Positions 44,384 to 56,955 of a stretch of DNA of 64,000 bases are shown here, in pieces (the first letter of the stretch is position 1; every line of letters starts with the position of its first letter). This DNA is from Pristionchus mayeri (taxonomy: Eukaryota > Nematoda > Chromadorea > Rhabditida > Neodiplogasteridae), in the NCBI GenBank assembly GCA_036245805.1, contig BTRK01000004.1, positions 35,015,541-35,079,540 of the forward strand, given 5' to 3'. The position numbers were made by a program, and so were the translations under genes. The notes below the pieces were generated by a model, which saw only the letters and a program-made list of their open reading frames with translations, had not been told where the DNA came from and made no database searches.

Positions 44384-47300
44384 ATGTTGTCGCGTCGTTT
44401 GCCACAGCATCTGTTGAGGTGTTTGAGTAGATCGCTAGCATCAAGTGCGGGAGACCAACCGCAGAGGTACTGTAAAGTACGGTATCCACCAAGAATCAAT
44501 CGATAATTGGTCAGAATCCGCGGAGCTGCTGTGAAACGGCCAGAGTTCGACTTTGACTACCTGCTGGAACCAGCGAATCTCGAGAAAATTCGAGATGAAA
44601 TCAAGTCAGTTGGCGATTGTTCCTCCTGCACTATATAGTGATCAAATACAGTATTATTTTAAAGGCTTGATTATGGATTTTCTCGTATTTGATCTACACT
44701 CAGGTCTCGCAAGGGAGTGGGTGACATCGATGCACTGCACTCAACGTGGGCTGAGATTCAATCGATAATGGGAGGAGAACGAAAGGTCGAGGAGAGGGAG
44801 TATGAGAGGTTGTGGGATACGGTGGGTGCTATTTTATTCTATATGTTAGTCATATTAGTGAAACAAGTTTGTGACATGAGGTACATTGCACATAAAAGCG
44901 CAAAAGCGGACTTACTCCTTATCGTCGGTGCTTATTCGGCTTGGATTTTGCTCCTATCTGTGGGGCGGGCATGGGTATTGCCAATCACTGGGACTCCTTC
45001 ACATACCGAGAGATTCATTGATCGGGTTAGGACGCGCTCTAGACGTGCCGGGTGAGAGCGAAGCGAGGGACGGGAATGACAGGGGGGAGAAAGCGCGCGA
45101 CGCCATTTCTTGCTTGTTCGTTGCTTTGGTTCCTTGGCTGATCAGCATGCAAATAGCGATTTTGATTAATTAATAAGTACTAATTAATCTCTATTTCAGT
45201 TGTACTCCGAGGCTGCGCGAATTCCGAATTCGACCCACCCCGCTGTTCCGAGAGGAGGAGAGGAACAGGTGGATTTGGGTTTCACAAATTTTATTGAAGG
45301 AAACGATTTTGTTCTTTCGCGGTGCATTCAAGAACAATTCTATGCCCAAACAATATACTATTTTCTATTCCACTGAATCTTAAAGGTTGCTTCCGATTCA
45401 CTTTTCTAAATTTTTTCCGTAATACTGTGTATTACTCTGTAATACTGTACTCTTTAATACTTTGTATGCTCTGCATTTTCTAAATTTCTCTGCAGGCGAT
45501 AGTGGTGGACGTGCTGAATCCCGATGCGAAGCGAGAGGAGAAAAATTTGAAGACTGCGGAGCAGATCGTAAGCATGTGGAGGTACGGTATCAGGACCCCT
45601 GATTCAGGGGTTTGACATTTCTTGGACAACTGGCCACTCCTCCTCTTACTTTCCATCAATGATGAGCGGCCGAGAATCAGGAAGGAATACCTAGAAATGA
45701 GTGGTCTACCGAAGAAGTTGGTTTTTTTCCGGAGTTTAGTGGGGTAATACGGTATTTCCGGTTGTTGGAATGCAGGTCAATTGGAGGCGTAGCAAAGCAA
45801 GTATAATCTGCATGACGGTGGTGGTTACTGTAGTCCGTAACTGGATAAATATCGACAAGATTACTGTATTTATCATATCTTTCCACTGCAGATCTCTGCT
45901 GCACCCGACAGAGGCATCCGGGCAGCGAAGCTACGTGTTCTTAGGTGAGGTTTTTTTTCCTACAATTTACCCGCCTCCCATTATCGAAACCCGCATGCAG
46001 CATAGTCGTATTGCTAGTGAAACGAGCGTGTGGCGGGCAATTTCGTTCAAACGTATTTCATTGATTGTTAAATTGGAGAATGAGCTTTGTCGACTATTGA
46101 CTATTAAGGATGGCGGGTCATGTGTAACAGCATTGTAGCACATAACTGATGGCTTATATTTCGCATTTTAAAAACATTATTATTTAATTAATTAAATACT
46201 TGTAGGTCCTCTCGCTCGTCTCGAGAGAGCAGTCCTTGACTACGCGTGGACGAGAGTGGAGGCACTCGGATTCAAGTAGGAGATTAATCTTTGATCTTTG
46301 AAGTATTGAATTTAATTATCTAGTGGAATTGTCATGACTCTAGAAATGTTGAAGAACCCACGAGGAAGTTGTGTTTCATGTAGTCTGTATATGTTCGAAT
46401 TTGTTGCTTGGGTAGTATTCCCTCTGCGGGATATCACAACAACAAAGTGATCTATTGTGCAGACCAGTGCACGTGTCCGACCTCGTTCCTACAGATATCG
46501 GAGAGGCCTGTGGAATGATGCACGACAGAATGCAGGTATACCGAAGAGGGTGAAAAGAAGCGCATACGGTAGTAAGGGGTACCGATCCATTGTTTTCTAT
46601 CAATATAAACGATGTGGCTAGTGAGCCCTTTAGCCTCATCATAATTGCAGTATCCCTCACTCTACCGTATGCACATCGCTTACCGTACTCCCTTTCAGTA
46701 CACACTCGACTCGGATCGATCGACGGCTCTCTCAGGCACTGCCGAGATGGGAATCGCATCAATGCTGAGAGGATCGATATTCCCCGCTGAGCAACTACCG
46801 CTCAGATTCGTGGCAATGTCCAGGTATACGGTAGGCGATGGGGTACGGTAGAAAGATCAGAGATACGGGCGGAGGTTTACGGTAGGGAAGAGGGGCGAGG
46901 ATACGGTTGGGTGAGATGTTCGGTAGGGAGTAAGGCGGGAAAGTTGGCGAGAATACGGTAGGGGAACCGGACAGGCTTATCTCACTCCTCTCCTTCAGAT
47001 GCTTCCGTCCGGAGATCAGCAAGGGAGCGGCGGAGGCGAAGCTGTACAGGGTGCACGAGTTCACCAAGGTATTCTTTTATTTTTCAATCACCATCCGATG
47101 TTGAGAATGGTATAATTGTGCATTGTATTGAATGTACGATGAAACATGGAAGGAGAGAATGGTGGCATATCTTCTCAGTGATAACAAGAAGATACAGCTT
47201 GGATGAATTACTCTATTCCTGGTGCAGAGTCCACATCGCTGCAGCTCCGCCTGTACAAAAATATCTCAGTATTTGAAACTTCTTGGCCTACGAACGAACC

Positions 47301-49381
47301 ATCCATCGCGACAGTGCTAATGATCCGCCATCCCATCCAATCGAGAGTACTCAGAACTGCACTGGGTGACTTGCAAACGAGCATATTATCGGAGTGCGGA
47401 GTGCGGTCAATCTGAAAATGAGATTAAGCGAAAATGGGAAATCAATCAACTCGGCGTTTCTGGAAAATTATGAGCGGTGCAAATCAAGAAAATTATGAGC
47501 GGTGCATATCAGAAGTTAAATAAACTCACTCCAAGTCGTATTTTGAGCTCGCGTGCATCTGCGAAATGCTCGTCCATTGAAACGAAGGTTTCCGAAGCAC
47601 CAAATTTGCCTTTGATGAGGATATAAGGCATCTGAACGGGAACAGCATTTAAGGAGGGATTGGAACTAGCCAACAAGAGTGTCTCTAGCTCTGTGCGACG
47701 GGATACGAATGTTTTTGTTTTGTGTGTTCACAGAAACAAGGGAAAAGTGTGACTAATGTCATTAGCGTGTTTCACCGAAAATATTGTGAAAGCAACACGG
47801 AAGTTGTGGTGGTGAGAAAACAAGGGATGATTACGTCACGGGGCTAAATTGGCAGGTTCTGAGCGAAAATGAATAGCAATGATCTGGTTCTATTTCGCTT
47901 CAGTAGGACGAGAGATACGTTAGATTAGCATCCTGGCAAGTCTTTGGTTTATGGACCATTTATGGTCCCAAAAGCTGAGGGTCACTCTCTTCATTTCCCG
48001 AACTCTCTCGACCGGTCGATCGGTGAGTGTGTGGCCCCTCAGCTTTTTGCGTCCATGAGTGGTCCATCATGGTCACCCCCTCTAATTTCCCTTCATTGAA
48101 CGGCCGAAAATCAGAGAGCAAACCCTAGAAATGAGTGGGCTAGATGAGGGAGAGGGGGATAAACCATAGAAGTGCCTATATACTCTAACAATATTCCCAT
48201 TGCAGGTGGAGATGTTCACAGTGTGTGCTCCCTCTCAATCGGATGCCGAACTGGAATTCCTCGTCGACGTCCAGAAGGACACGATGAGATCGTTGGGATT
48301 GCACGCCAGGTGAGAAGAGGGGAGGGGAGAGATGCGCTCTAGGCGCGCCGGGTTTGCAGGGGTATACTTTTTTGGGCAGCTGCCCAAGAAGTCATTAGAT
48401 GGACTGAACGTCACAAGAATTTCCAAAATAACAGCAGCCTGAAAGATGCGGGCGAATATATCGAATTTGCGTAACAATAGTCGATCTGGTTCCATATCAG
48501 GGATCAGGGAAAGGGCTGTCGCATTAGCAAAGCGAATTGAGTCAACCATCACTGTGTGTAGTGCAGTTAGTGTCTTGCGGGTCAATTTCGATTTTATAAT
48601 ATTATTCAGCTCAAATATATTACAGAGTGCTCTCGATGCCGTCGGAGGAGTTGGGAGCGTCTGCCCACAGGAAGTACGACATCGAGGCATGGATGCCGGG
48701 CAGGAAACTGTTCGGAGAGGTGAGCGAGTCTAGATGAAAGGGTTTAGTTTATAGAGAAAACCTGAAATGAATCACTGAATGGTTAAGATATTGCGTAAAT
48801 CAATTGGCTGAAGCGAGATTGCTACAGGAACTGATCAGATTTATGCATGAATAATGAGATCGCGTTTGTACCGATAGTTTGATTGGATGACGTCAACCAA
48901 GTGCTGCGTTTGATTCGTAAGAACTGTGTTGAGAAACCTGAGAAGTCAGTGGAAAAGAAGAAGTTATCAAGAGTGTCTAAAGAATTCTCAATTATCTGCA
49001 GGTCTCTTCCGCCTCCAACTGCACCGATTTCCAGAGCCGTCGATTGGGTGAGTAGTAGTTTAGATTGATTGGTGTGATTACCGTATCCCACGCACAGTTA
49101 CCGTACTCCTCCTTCAGGCATCCGCTACACGGATGCATCGGGCACTCGTCACTTCGCTCACACTTGCAATGGAACGGCCATCGCTGCTCCCCGTGCACTC
49201 ATCGCCATTCTGGAAACATTCCAGGACGAGAAGAGGAAGGGATCATTGAAAAGTGAGTAGGGAGTGGTGTAGGGTAGGTATACGGTAGGACCGGGAAATA
49301 GAGGAGTAAAGGAACATTGAGAGGTACTGCAATATGAGAAGTAACTGGAAAATGAATAGTACTTCAGAGATGATTCGATAG
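44384..49381 (+). CDS. SARS2: mitochondrial seryl-tRNA synthetase
   Basis: Fifteen exons join in phase: 44384-44466, 44515-44604, 44704-44821, 45200-45268, 45496-45581, 45892-45944, 46206-46275, 46463-46535, 46651-46823, 46999-47068, 48206-48309, 48626-48719, 49002-49047, 49118-49252 and 49368-49381; 425 residues. A basic, Arg/Ser/Leu-rich start ([20 protein letters not shown]) is a mitochondrial targeting signal. Class II synthetase marks: LSGTAEMG (~240, serine-pocket TxE), RCFRPEIS...[13 protein letters not shown] (~272, motif 2) and [15 protein letters not shown] (~396-410, motif 3 with its Arg). It charges mitochondrial tRNA-Ser with serine. The terminal segment usually following motif 3 (P-x-L-x-PYMGG) is missing: the last exon I can join codes only four residues. 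The true last exon may have been missed. Confidence 0.9.
44895..45090 (+). repeat. dispersed repeat copy in SARS2 intron 3
   Basis: GTCGGTGCTTATTCGGCTTG, GGGGCGGGCATGGGTATTGCCAATCA and GGGACTCCTTC-CATACCGAGAGAT match a copy at about 62218-62320, which continues with extra internal sequence. Both copies end in a GCGCGCTC...GCCGGGTGAGAG core also found within the 720-bp hAT-like elements and near 48330. The copy here looks internally deleted. Confidence 0.65.
46850..46985 (+). repeat. TACGGTAG minisatellite in SARS2 intron 9
   Basis: Within 130 bp the motif (A/T)TACGGTAG or a one-base variant recurs about six times, spaced 15-30 bp, between purine-rich spacers. The same motif occurs singly in many other introns here and overlaps the donor of this intron (GTATACGGTAG). 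Confidence 0.8.
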
Positions 49382-50852
49382 CAGAACTCGTGAGCAAGAA
49401 TGTGAATACATTAATGCATGAGGTTCTCCATTAAGCACTACCCGATCCAATTCGTCATCGTATTGAGCGTCGCGATGCTTCCGGAAAGCCAATCAGGGAA
49501 GAGAAGATCAAATTCCAACAAGGACCCTCTTTCTATGACAGTTATTAGAATATTATGGTAGTCGAGCATCGATCGATTGATTAGGTAGATTGTCACACGC
49601 GTTGCCTGTTCTGTTTTGTTTGTGTGTACATACGGGTCCGATGACGATAAAGACACTTCGGAGACATCCATTTACCGTATGGCGGGACTGATGGTGGTTG
49701 TGGTGCACTTGTCCGTGTGAATATCTAACTAAATTCTAACGATCGTAGACCATTTTATCAGTTCTCAGAAGGTGGAGTTTAGTTTGACAAATTATATGGA
49801 AACAAGAATGACGTGGATCTATGCGATTGATTATGCAAACATAACACATGTATTTTAACGTTTCCCTGTTTTGGACGACAGTTGAGGATGAGTAGAATAC
49901 AGTTCTCTGAGTGCATTATCATCACTCAGTGGTGTATAAATGTACTCAGTTTACGCCCTCATTGCATTCAGACACACCCTGTCAAGAGGGGGGATACCCA
50001 GTTGTCGAAAGGCTAGGTCACTAAACGTAAAAAGTGGGCATGTTCCTAAAATTTTAAGATGAAATCGTTAAACATGGGCACGTGTTTACAATTTTTTTAT
50101 AAAAATCACCTTAAAAAAGGGTACGTTTTGTAATTGTGACCTGGTGCGAGCTTTAAAAACCGTCACGTTATGTCGTTTTGGACCTAAAATACTTTTCGAC
50201 CACTGGGGATAAGCTTATTTGTGTGTCATCGTCGATCACATTCATTGTCGGATTAACCAGACAAACGAGGCCTGAATTGAAGGTTTTCTTGCTCTAATGA
50301 ACGTAGCAATCGAATGAGGAGGAAATTGAAAATCCTGTGCTATCAGGTTGTGGGCAAGAGATTTTTGTAACGCTCTGCACAATCGCCATTCTGATGACAT
50401 GATCCTCCTCTGAAGAGTAGGTCTGAGGTGCGCACATCGGTTGTTTTTCTTTCAAATTCCATTGACTTGATTGTTTCAGCGAAGATTGACGCTTGGATTG
50501 TCTGATTTGCGCTCAAATGGGGTCTTCTATTTTGAAAAGGTCAATTGATTTTCCAGGGACCGACTCGGAGGGCGATAATGAGCCAAAGAGAGAGAGCAAA
50601 TTCGGTCAAAAATTGTGCTGCCACGCAAATGAGCTGTTCCCCGTTTTGACGTTGTGTGTTCAATGAACTGGCTGTATGACCAATTATGTATCTACTGCTC
50701 TGCGACATCGTCAGTTCGTGAGCTTTCGATATGCTCAGAGCAACTTGAATCTCCTCATGAATTTCGTTACGAGCTTTTGCCTACCACATTCCGACGTTGT
50801 AGCTCTGCGTTAATCTATCAACTTATTTCCTTTTTTTCCAGTAGTTGTAGTG
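49382..50852. other. spacer SARS2 - RPAP3-like copy 1
   Basis: About 1.5 kb without a recognised gene. It contains a probable 206-bp hAT-like MITE (annotated separately). TTTTTTTCCAG at 50831-50841, 11 bp before the next ATG, is a likely trans-splice acceptor. Confidence 0.4.
49999..50204. mobile_element. 206-bp hAT-like MITE (probable)
   Basis: Left end CAGTTGTCGAAAGG and right end (inverted) CAGTGGTCGAAAAG share 11 of 14 bases; both then have AGGTC nearby. Flanking 8-mers GGGATACC and GGGATAAG match at 6 of 8, an eroded duplication. The end sequence resembles that of the 41775 element (CAGTGGTGGAAAAG). Confidence 0.55.
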
Positions 50853-53800
50853 ATGGACGTGCCGGAAGGACAAGCGGACAGAGCTGCGCTAGCACTCAAG
50901 AAGAAGAACGAGGGTAAGAATTGTTATGGAGGATTCAGCTCTCATGTTGTGGCGTTGCGAGTGTTTCGAATTATGCATGCAGTGTGCAACCTAAGTCCTC
51001 AAAGCTTTTTTTTTTTGTACAACGATTCAACTTTTTTGGCACTAATTACCGAACAAAAAATAGAGAAAAGTGTATTATCTGTAACTAAAGACATTGCGCG
51101 TAATTGCATCAGTTGAGGCAACGCTGCCTTCAAGGAGAGACGCTACCACAAGGCTATCCAGCTGTACGCGGAGTCGCTCAGAATGGAGTCCAATCATCTG
51201 GTCTTCGGTGGGTGAGAGAGAGAGAGGGGGGGGGCTTGGGAGAATGATGCGGATTAAACATTTCTATTTCAAATATTAGAGTTTTTCCTTGATTTTTTTG
51301 GACTAAAAAAATCATATTTTTTGGTGCAATATCGGGGTTTCGGATGTTTCGGAAAACGAGATGTACCTTTACCTTTAACTTTATCGGGGTTTCATCAAAC
51401 TGCTAAATAGTGTCATGGTATAGTTCTAGATTGGTTCTCAGGAATGGCAGCTGTAAATACAGCATATTCTAGAAGGAGAAGATGCAACTTAATGGGATAG
51501 CCAATTTAGGCAATCGTGCTCAATCGTTCATCCACCTACATCAGTACGAACTCGCATTGAGGGATCTGAACGAAGCGATGAGGATTAACTCGACTTTCGC
51601 CAAGAATATCAACAGGTTAGAAGGAGGGATACGGTAGTGAGGGGAGAGGGATACGGTAGTACTAATAGCATAGTGAGAAGACCTGTGGAAGAGAGAAAAA
51701 TGCGAATTAATACACGGCTCATGAAAGTTGTCTGGTAGTTTTGAGATGCATAGGCAAATCAATTCAAATGATTGTGGAGTTATTGTATTCCTCTAAGATT
51801 TATTCATCGTAAACAGGTTAGTCCTAATCGAGAAATTGTTGTTAATTTCTGTGTTTGTAAGTAATCTTCTCTGAACTCCACTAGGTCGGATGAGAACCGT
51901 CGGATGATAACCCACCGGATCAGAACCAAAAAAAATTACCCTTCTCCAGCATGTTCACAATAGGTTCCCAAAGTGTCAAAAATGCTTCTGTGAAAGTCCT
52001 ACAGAAGGGTCCATTTTTTGGTTCTCATCCAGTTGGTTCTCATCCGACGGTTCTCATCCGGTGTAGTGCCCTCTAAACAGTTTAGACTAAATTCCCTTGA
52101 TTTTCAGACGCGCGAGGGTTCTCTCTCATCTGGGAATGACTAGCGAGGCTATCCTCGATTACGCCGCCTATCTCAAGCTCGCACCCACGGACAAGGAAGC
52201 CTATGCTGAGGCACGCGCCCTCCTGGAAAAGGTAGGTATACCGTGGGGATACTATAGGTTAATTCGAGAAGTGACTTTATTTGGATCTCTTATAGGGGTA
52301 GACTAATAATAGGTATATCGAGTGATACAGTCAACTATTTTTGTACGTCATTTCTTCAGAAAACTGCTCTCAGCGTGGATATGAAGCAGTGGAACAGCGG
52401 GGAAGAATTTGAGGAGGACGAGATGGTGAATTTTCTGGAAAAATATGAACATTTTATCAACTCTTGAGCCGTGAAAATATGTTCTATTCGGTATTATATT
52501 ATGTTGATTGCAGGTCGAAATCCCGATCGGTGGCTTGGAACAGCCTGAGGTCGATCCCACGGATACCGTAGTCACTCCTACCGTATCATCCGATGTATTG
52601 CTGGCTGTGACTACGGAAGCTCCTCCCGCCGATGCTGTGCCTACTGCTGCTGTCTTGGAATGGATAGATGAGGAAGAACCTGTAGAGGAGGAGATGGATG
52701 AGGATGCTGCTGCCCCGCCCGATACGGTAGAGAAGAAGGAGAAACCCGTAGAGGAGCCTACCGTACCCATTGTGGAGAGGGTATCTGAAGTGACGGAATC
52801 GTCAAAGACGGACATTTATGAGGCGACTGTAGTCGAAGGAGCTCCTGTTTCGAATGATGATGACGCGAATGTAGAGGATACTGTATCGCCGATGGATGAT
52901 ACAGTAGACGAGGACGAAGATCGTCCCACGGTGAAGGATACTGTACCCGAGGAACTCGGGGATTCTGACACCACTTTGGTGATGGAAACGACTCCCGAGG
53001 ATACGGTAGCAGTCGAAACCGTTTCTCCATCGGAGGATACTGTAGCTCCGCTCGCGGATACCGTACTCCCCACCTCGCCCTCCATGTCCACCAGATCTTG
53101 CACGACGACCACGAGGACTTCCGACGAGACCTACGCTTCCGCTATTGGTGAGTGGTGAAGATTACGGTAGTGGTGTGGTACCAGGATGTACTTGCACATT
53201 CGTCGCCTAGTTAGAAATAGGACGAAATATGCATTGCAGAGCCTGGCAGCAGGACCTCCAATGAGACTTACGCGATAGCTAATGGTGGGTGCTGTAGTGT
53301 ACGGTAGAAGGGTAGTGTGCGGGAGTGATATCCCATTGCTCGCCACTTGATAAATTAGACGGAAATTTGAATTACAGATGGTGCCTGGGTTGAGGAGAAG
53401 GACGAGAGCTTCTCATCTTTTTCCGGTCAGTTTCCAAGTTTATTTGTAGACTGATGTTTCATCTTTTGTAACTTTTAATTCATTTCAATTTATTCAGACA
53501 GCGACGATTCGAGTGAGGAGTCTGATGGTAGTAGCGCAGGTGAGTGGATGGGAAGGCGGATTGTATATAAAAAAATAATTCCGAAATTGGTACATATTTC
53601 TGATCAAGCTACAAAGAGTGCATTGTGAAGCCCCAAATTGATCATGGAGAGTTTAAGGTTGACTAGGATGGGCCTGTCTTTGGGGTACGGTAGATCAACA
53701 TTTATCGATTCCAGCCTTGTCTACGACTCCGGAGGATACTGAAGACGAGGAAGAAGATGCTGCGCCGAGAAAAATGACAGGGGGAGAATCTCAAGGTAAG

Positions 53801-56496
53801 GTCATCGATTACATGAGATTATGACAGTTCTAACATAGAAATTTCGTGTTTTGCCATTGTTCATTCCTGGGTATTCAATGTTCCAGCGATTACAATGCGA
53901 CTTTTGATTACTAGGGTGATTTGGCAAATATGTATGCGAACAAAAATGTAGTTCATCTTCAAATTTCAGTGTCGAACTTCGAATCTAGCAGCACTGCTTC
54001 CGTAATCGCCGAGATTACGGTAGATAAGAAGAAAGAAGAGGAGGTTAATGTAGTCGAGAAGAAGAAGGAAGAGGATGTGGTGATTTTGACGAAGGAGGAG
54101 GGAGAAGCTATTGTAGCAGCGTGGAACGAAGAGAAGGAGAATATCGTACTCAAGAAGATAGAAGATGAGGCTACCGTACTCAAGAAGGAAGAGAAAGAAG
54201 TTACCGTACTCGAGAAGGAAGGACAGGAGGCTATTGTAGTCATGGAGAAAGATCAGGGGCTTACGGTAGTGGAGAAGTCGAAGAAAGAGAAGACGGGAAA
54301 GAGGGAGATCAAAGTGGTTGAACCATCGATCGAAATCCCTCCTCCGGCGAAGAATTTTTCCGATTTTTGTGACCACTTCTTTCTTCTCAAACACAATTCG
54401 AAGGCATTCGGAAAGTACTTCCTGGTAGGTGATCTATGATCTTTTGAATGTGATTATTCTATGCATTTACAACCATTCCGATCGAACAAAAGTAATCAAT
54501 CTGTTTTTTAGTCCTAACTGATCTTTGATCTCTTCTCTTTCAGTCGCTCTCTCCCTCCTCTCTTCAATCCCTCTTCTCAAATCTTCTCGACGTCGAACAT
54601 CTGAAGGCGATCGTCGATGGACTCACCGAGGCTGCCAATCACGGTGAGAGGGGAGGGGGGAAGATGGGAAGAGGGAAATTTTCTGGGATGAATAAAAGGG
54701 GGTCGTGTATAGCTTCATAAGTAGACATATTTATGAGGGGAGAATCGATTTTTTTCGTAATTACATTTCCATTTTGCCTTTGACGACGAAACGCATGAAT
54801 CGATGTAAGGTTAGTTATGATTGTAGGGTTACTTTTGGGTGAGCTTTGTAAGAATTGTGAAACATGAACACTCTTGAAGTTGGACTTCCAAGTTTATGTT
54901 GTGAGTTCAATCGGACAATTATGAATATGAATAGGATTATTTATAACTTTCTTAGCACTGTGCTACTACCGTATCCCCTTGATCTTTGATCTCTCTCTCA
55001 GAAGTGGCTGATCTTTCCCTCATCTCTTCCTCTCTCTTCTTTGTTTCTCTTCTCGATCGCTTCGATCTCCTCGTTCTCTTCATGAATGACGACGATAAGA
55101 AGAGTAAGTAGAATGGGGACTACTAGTGGAACAATTTAATGAATTGGGGATTTAAGCTATTAGAACAGACTATCTGAGAAAATCAACATATTTCTTCAGC
55201 GACTTGGCACAGGCCGAAAATTCGAATTCCTTCTGACTTCACCAATAGGTAGTACTCGACGAGGGAAACCGACGAGCATCGCCAGAATTTCGATCCGCAT
55301 TCGCGCGCGCGGGGGCGCGGATCTTGAAAAAACTACAGTAATCCTCGAAATTTTTTTAATCGATCCCAATCACTGCGGCGCTAGGGGCGCTGTGTTCCTT
55401 GACAAATTCTAACACTTTTTTACTCCGAGGAGTTTTTCAATCAGATTCCACGTAACTCCGGAAATCGATAATTTCACTTTTATTTCGGATATGAATGCAA
55501 TTCCCCAGAAATTTTCGAACAACTTCCACAAATTTTATTGCTGATCGAGGTTCTGCTTGAGCAGATACATCCTTCAGGTGAAAGGCGCGAATTAAAAATT
55601 CCACTAAGTTAGTCAAAATGAATTACGAATCAATTATGGTGTAATTTTTGGGTTACTGTAAGTGAGTGCAAAAGTTGGACGACTTTTCCCAATTGGTGAA
55701 ATACAATTTTAAATCGATTTTCAAGATATATTACACCGATTGGGAAAAGTCGTCCAACTTTTGCACTCAGTTACAGTAACCCAAAAAATACACCATAATT
55801 GATTCATAATTCATTTTGACCAACTTAGTGGAATTTTTAATTCGCGCCTTTCACCTGAAGGATGTACCTGCTCAAGCAGAATCTAGATCAGCAATAAAAT
55901 TTGTGGAAGTTGTTCGAAAATTTCTGGGGAATTGCATTCATGTCCAAAGTAAAAGTGGAATTATCGATTTCCGGCTTTCGTTGGAATCTGATCGAAAAAC
56001 TCCTAGGAGTAAAAAAGTCTTAGAATTTGTCAAGGAATGAAGCGCCCCTACTGCCGCAGTCATAGGAGTCGATTTAAAAAATTTCGAGGATTACTGTAGT
56101 TTTTTCAAGATCCGCGCCCCCGCGCGCGCGGATGCGGATCGAAAATCTGGCGATGCTCGTCGGCGTCCCTCGTCGTGGCCGACCTACTGGTGAAGTCAGA
56201 AAGAATTCTAATTTTCGGCCTGTGCCAAGTCTATTCCGATCCGGTCGGATATTGCGTTTTAGGTGTCTAGAAGATGTTTATTTATTACATTTTTTGCAAT
56301 AGGCGAAGTGGGGTTTCAATTTGTTGATATCAGCAACATACGAACGAAGAAATGAGTTAATTTCGATAGCTTTTCGGCTATTAATTATGAAGTAAAATAT
56401 AGATGGTAAATGGAGTGTTTTCCAGAGGTATTCGCACTCATCGATCTCCTCCCGGCTACTGCAGAGACAAAGCAGATTCGAGACAATTTCGAGTGA
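50853..56496 (+). CDS. RPAP3: RPAP3-like TPR co-chaperone, copy 1
   Basis: Fourteen exons join in phase: 50853-50913, 51118-51207, 51510-51615, 52108-52231, 52360-52425, 52514-53147, 53240-53284, 53378-53425, 53498-53539, 53715-53795, 53970-54424, 54544-54643, 55002-55103 and 56426-56496; 674 residues. Residues ~10-125 form one three-repeat TPR domain that keeps the carboxylate-clamp residues (KKKNEGNAAF, NRA, KNINRRA) for Hsp90/Hsp70 tails. A ~220-residue acidic part rich in DTV repeats follows, then a Lys/Glu-rich part with TVLKKEEKE-type repeats. The C-terminal ~125 residues (FSDFCDHFFLLKHNSKAFGKYFL ...) fit the RPAP3 C-terminal domain. In the R2TP complex RPAP3 bridges Hsp90 to RuvBL1/2 for assembling polymerases, snoRNPs and PIKKs. 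Vertebrate RPAP3 has two TPR domains, this only one. Exon 2 uses a non-canonical-looking TTGAG acceptor where copy 2 has CTCAG. Confidence 0.85.
51880..52075. mobile_element. palindromic MITE in RPAP3-like copy 1, intron 3
   Basis: CACTAGGTCGGATGAGAACC at the left and an inverted GGATGAGAACC...CACTA at the right, with the internal CTGTGAAAGTCCTACAGAAGG shared with the element at 28114-28309. The equivalent intron of copy 2 (before 58058) lacks it, so it arrived after the duplication. Confidence 0.75.
55201..56231. mobile_element. 1031-bp near-perfect fold-back element
   Basis: Two arms of about 495 bp (starting GACTTGGCACAGGCCGAAAA) are inverted copies with few differences, separated by a ~40-bp loop (55700-55735). 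Arms contain CGCGCGCGGGGGCGCGGATC and CTACAGTAATCC. It lies in intron 13 of RPAP3-like copy 1; the same intron of copy 2 lacks it. If spliced out or read through, the RNA would be a ~500-bp double-stranded hairpin. Confidence 0.9.
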
Positions 56497-56955
56497 TCGA
56501 ATAATACCGTACCCTTCCACAGTACCATACCCCCCAGAGTATCATGTCCATTTTTATCGATTTTACGTGTTCTCTTATCCCGCTTACCTTTCGATATTCA
56601 AGTGTGACGGGTATAGTGATAATCAATTGCTGTACCTCTGTTGTTACTAAAATTATCTGATAAAGTTACGTTTACTGTAGTCCGTTGTCAATTTTCATGC
56701 CCGTCACAAATTCATCGGGAAACAAATACTGTAATATTATGTAATAGACCGGAAGTTTTATCAATCGTCCATAGAATTTCCTAATCAACAATTAATCGAT
56801 AACAGTTGTCTTTCGAGGCTTCATCTATACCGAATTAGGCTTAATATTTACCCTGAAGTTCTGAAGGAGTAGGGGAAAGAAGGTAAAGTCGAGTTCCACG
56901 AGTCCTATTAAAGCCATCGTTATTTACTTTTACATGTACGGGATCGATTTCAGTG
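56497..56955. other. spacer between the RPAP3-like copies
   Basis: The first ~235 bp are nearly identical to the sequence after copy 2 (61740-61975), including TACCGTACCCTTCCACAGTACC, so the duplicated block includes the 3' flank. The remainder leads to ATCGATTTCAG at 56953, two bases before the next ATG, a probable trans-splice acceptor. Confidence 0.6.
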
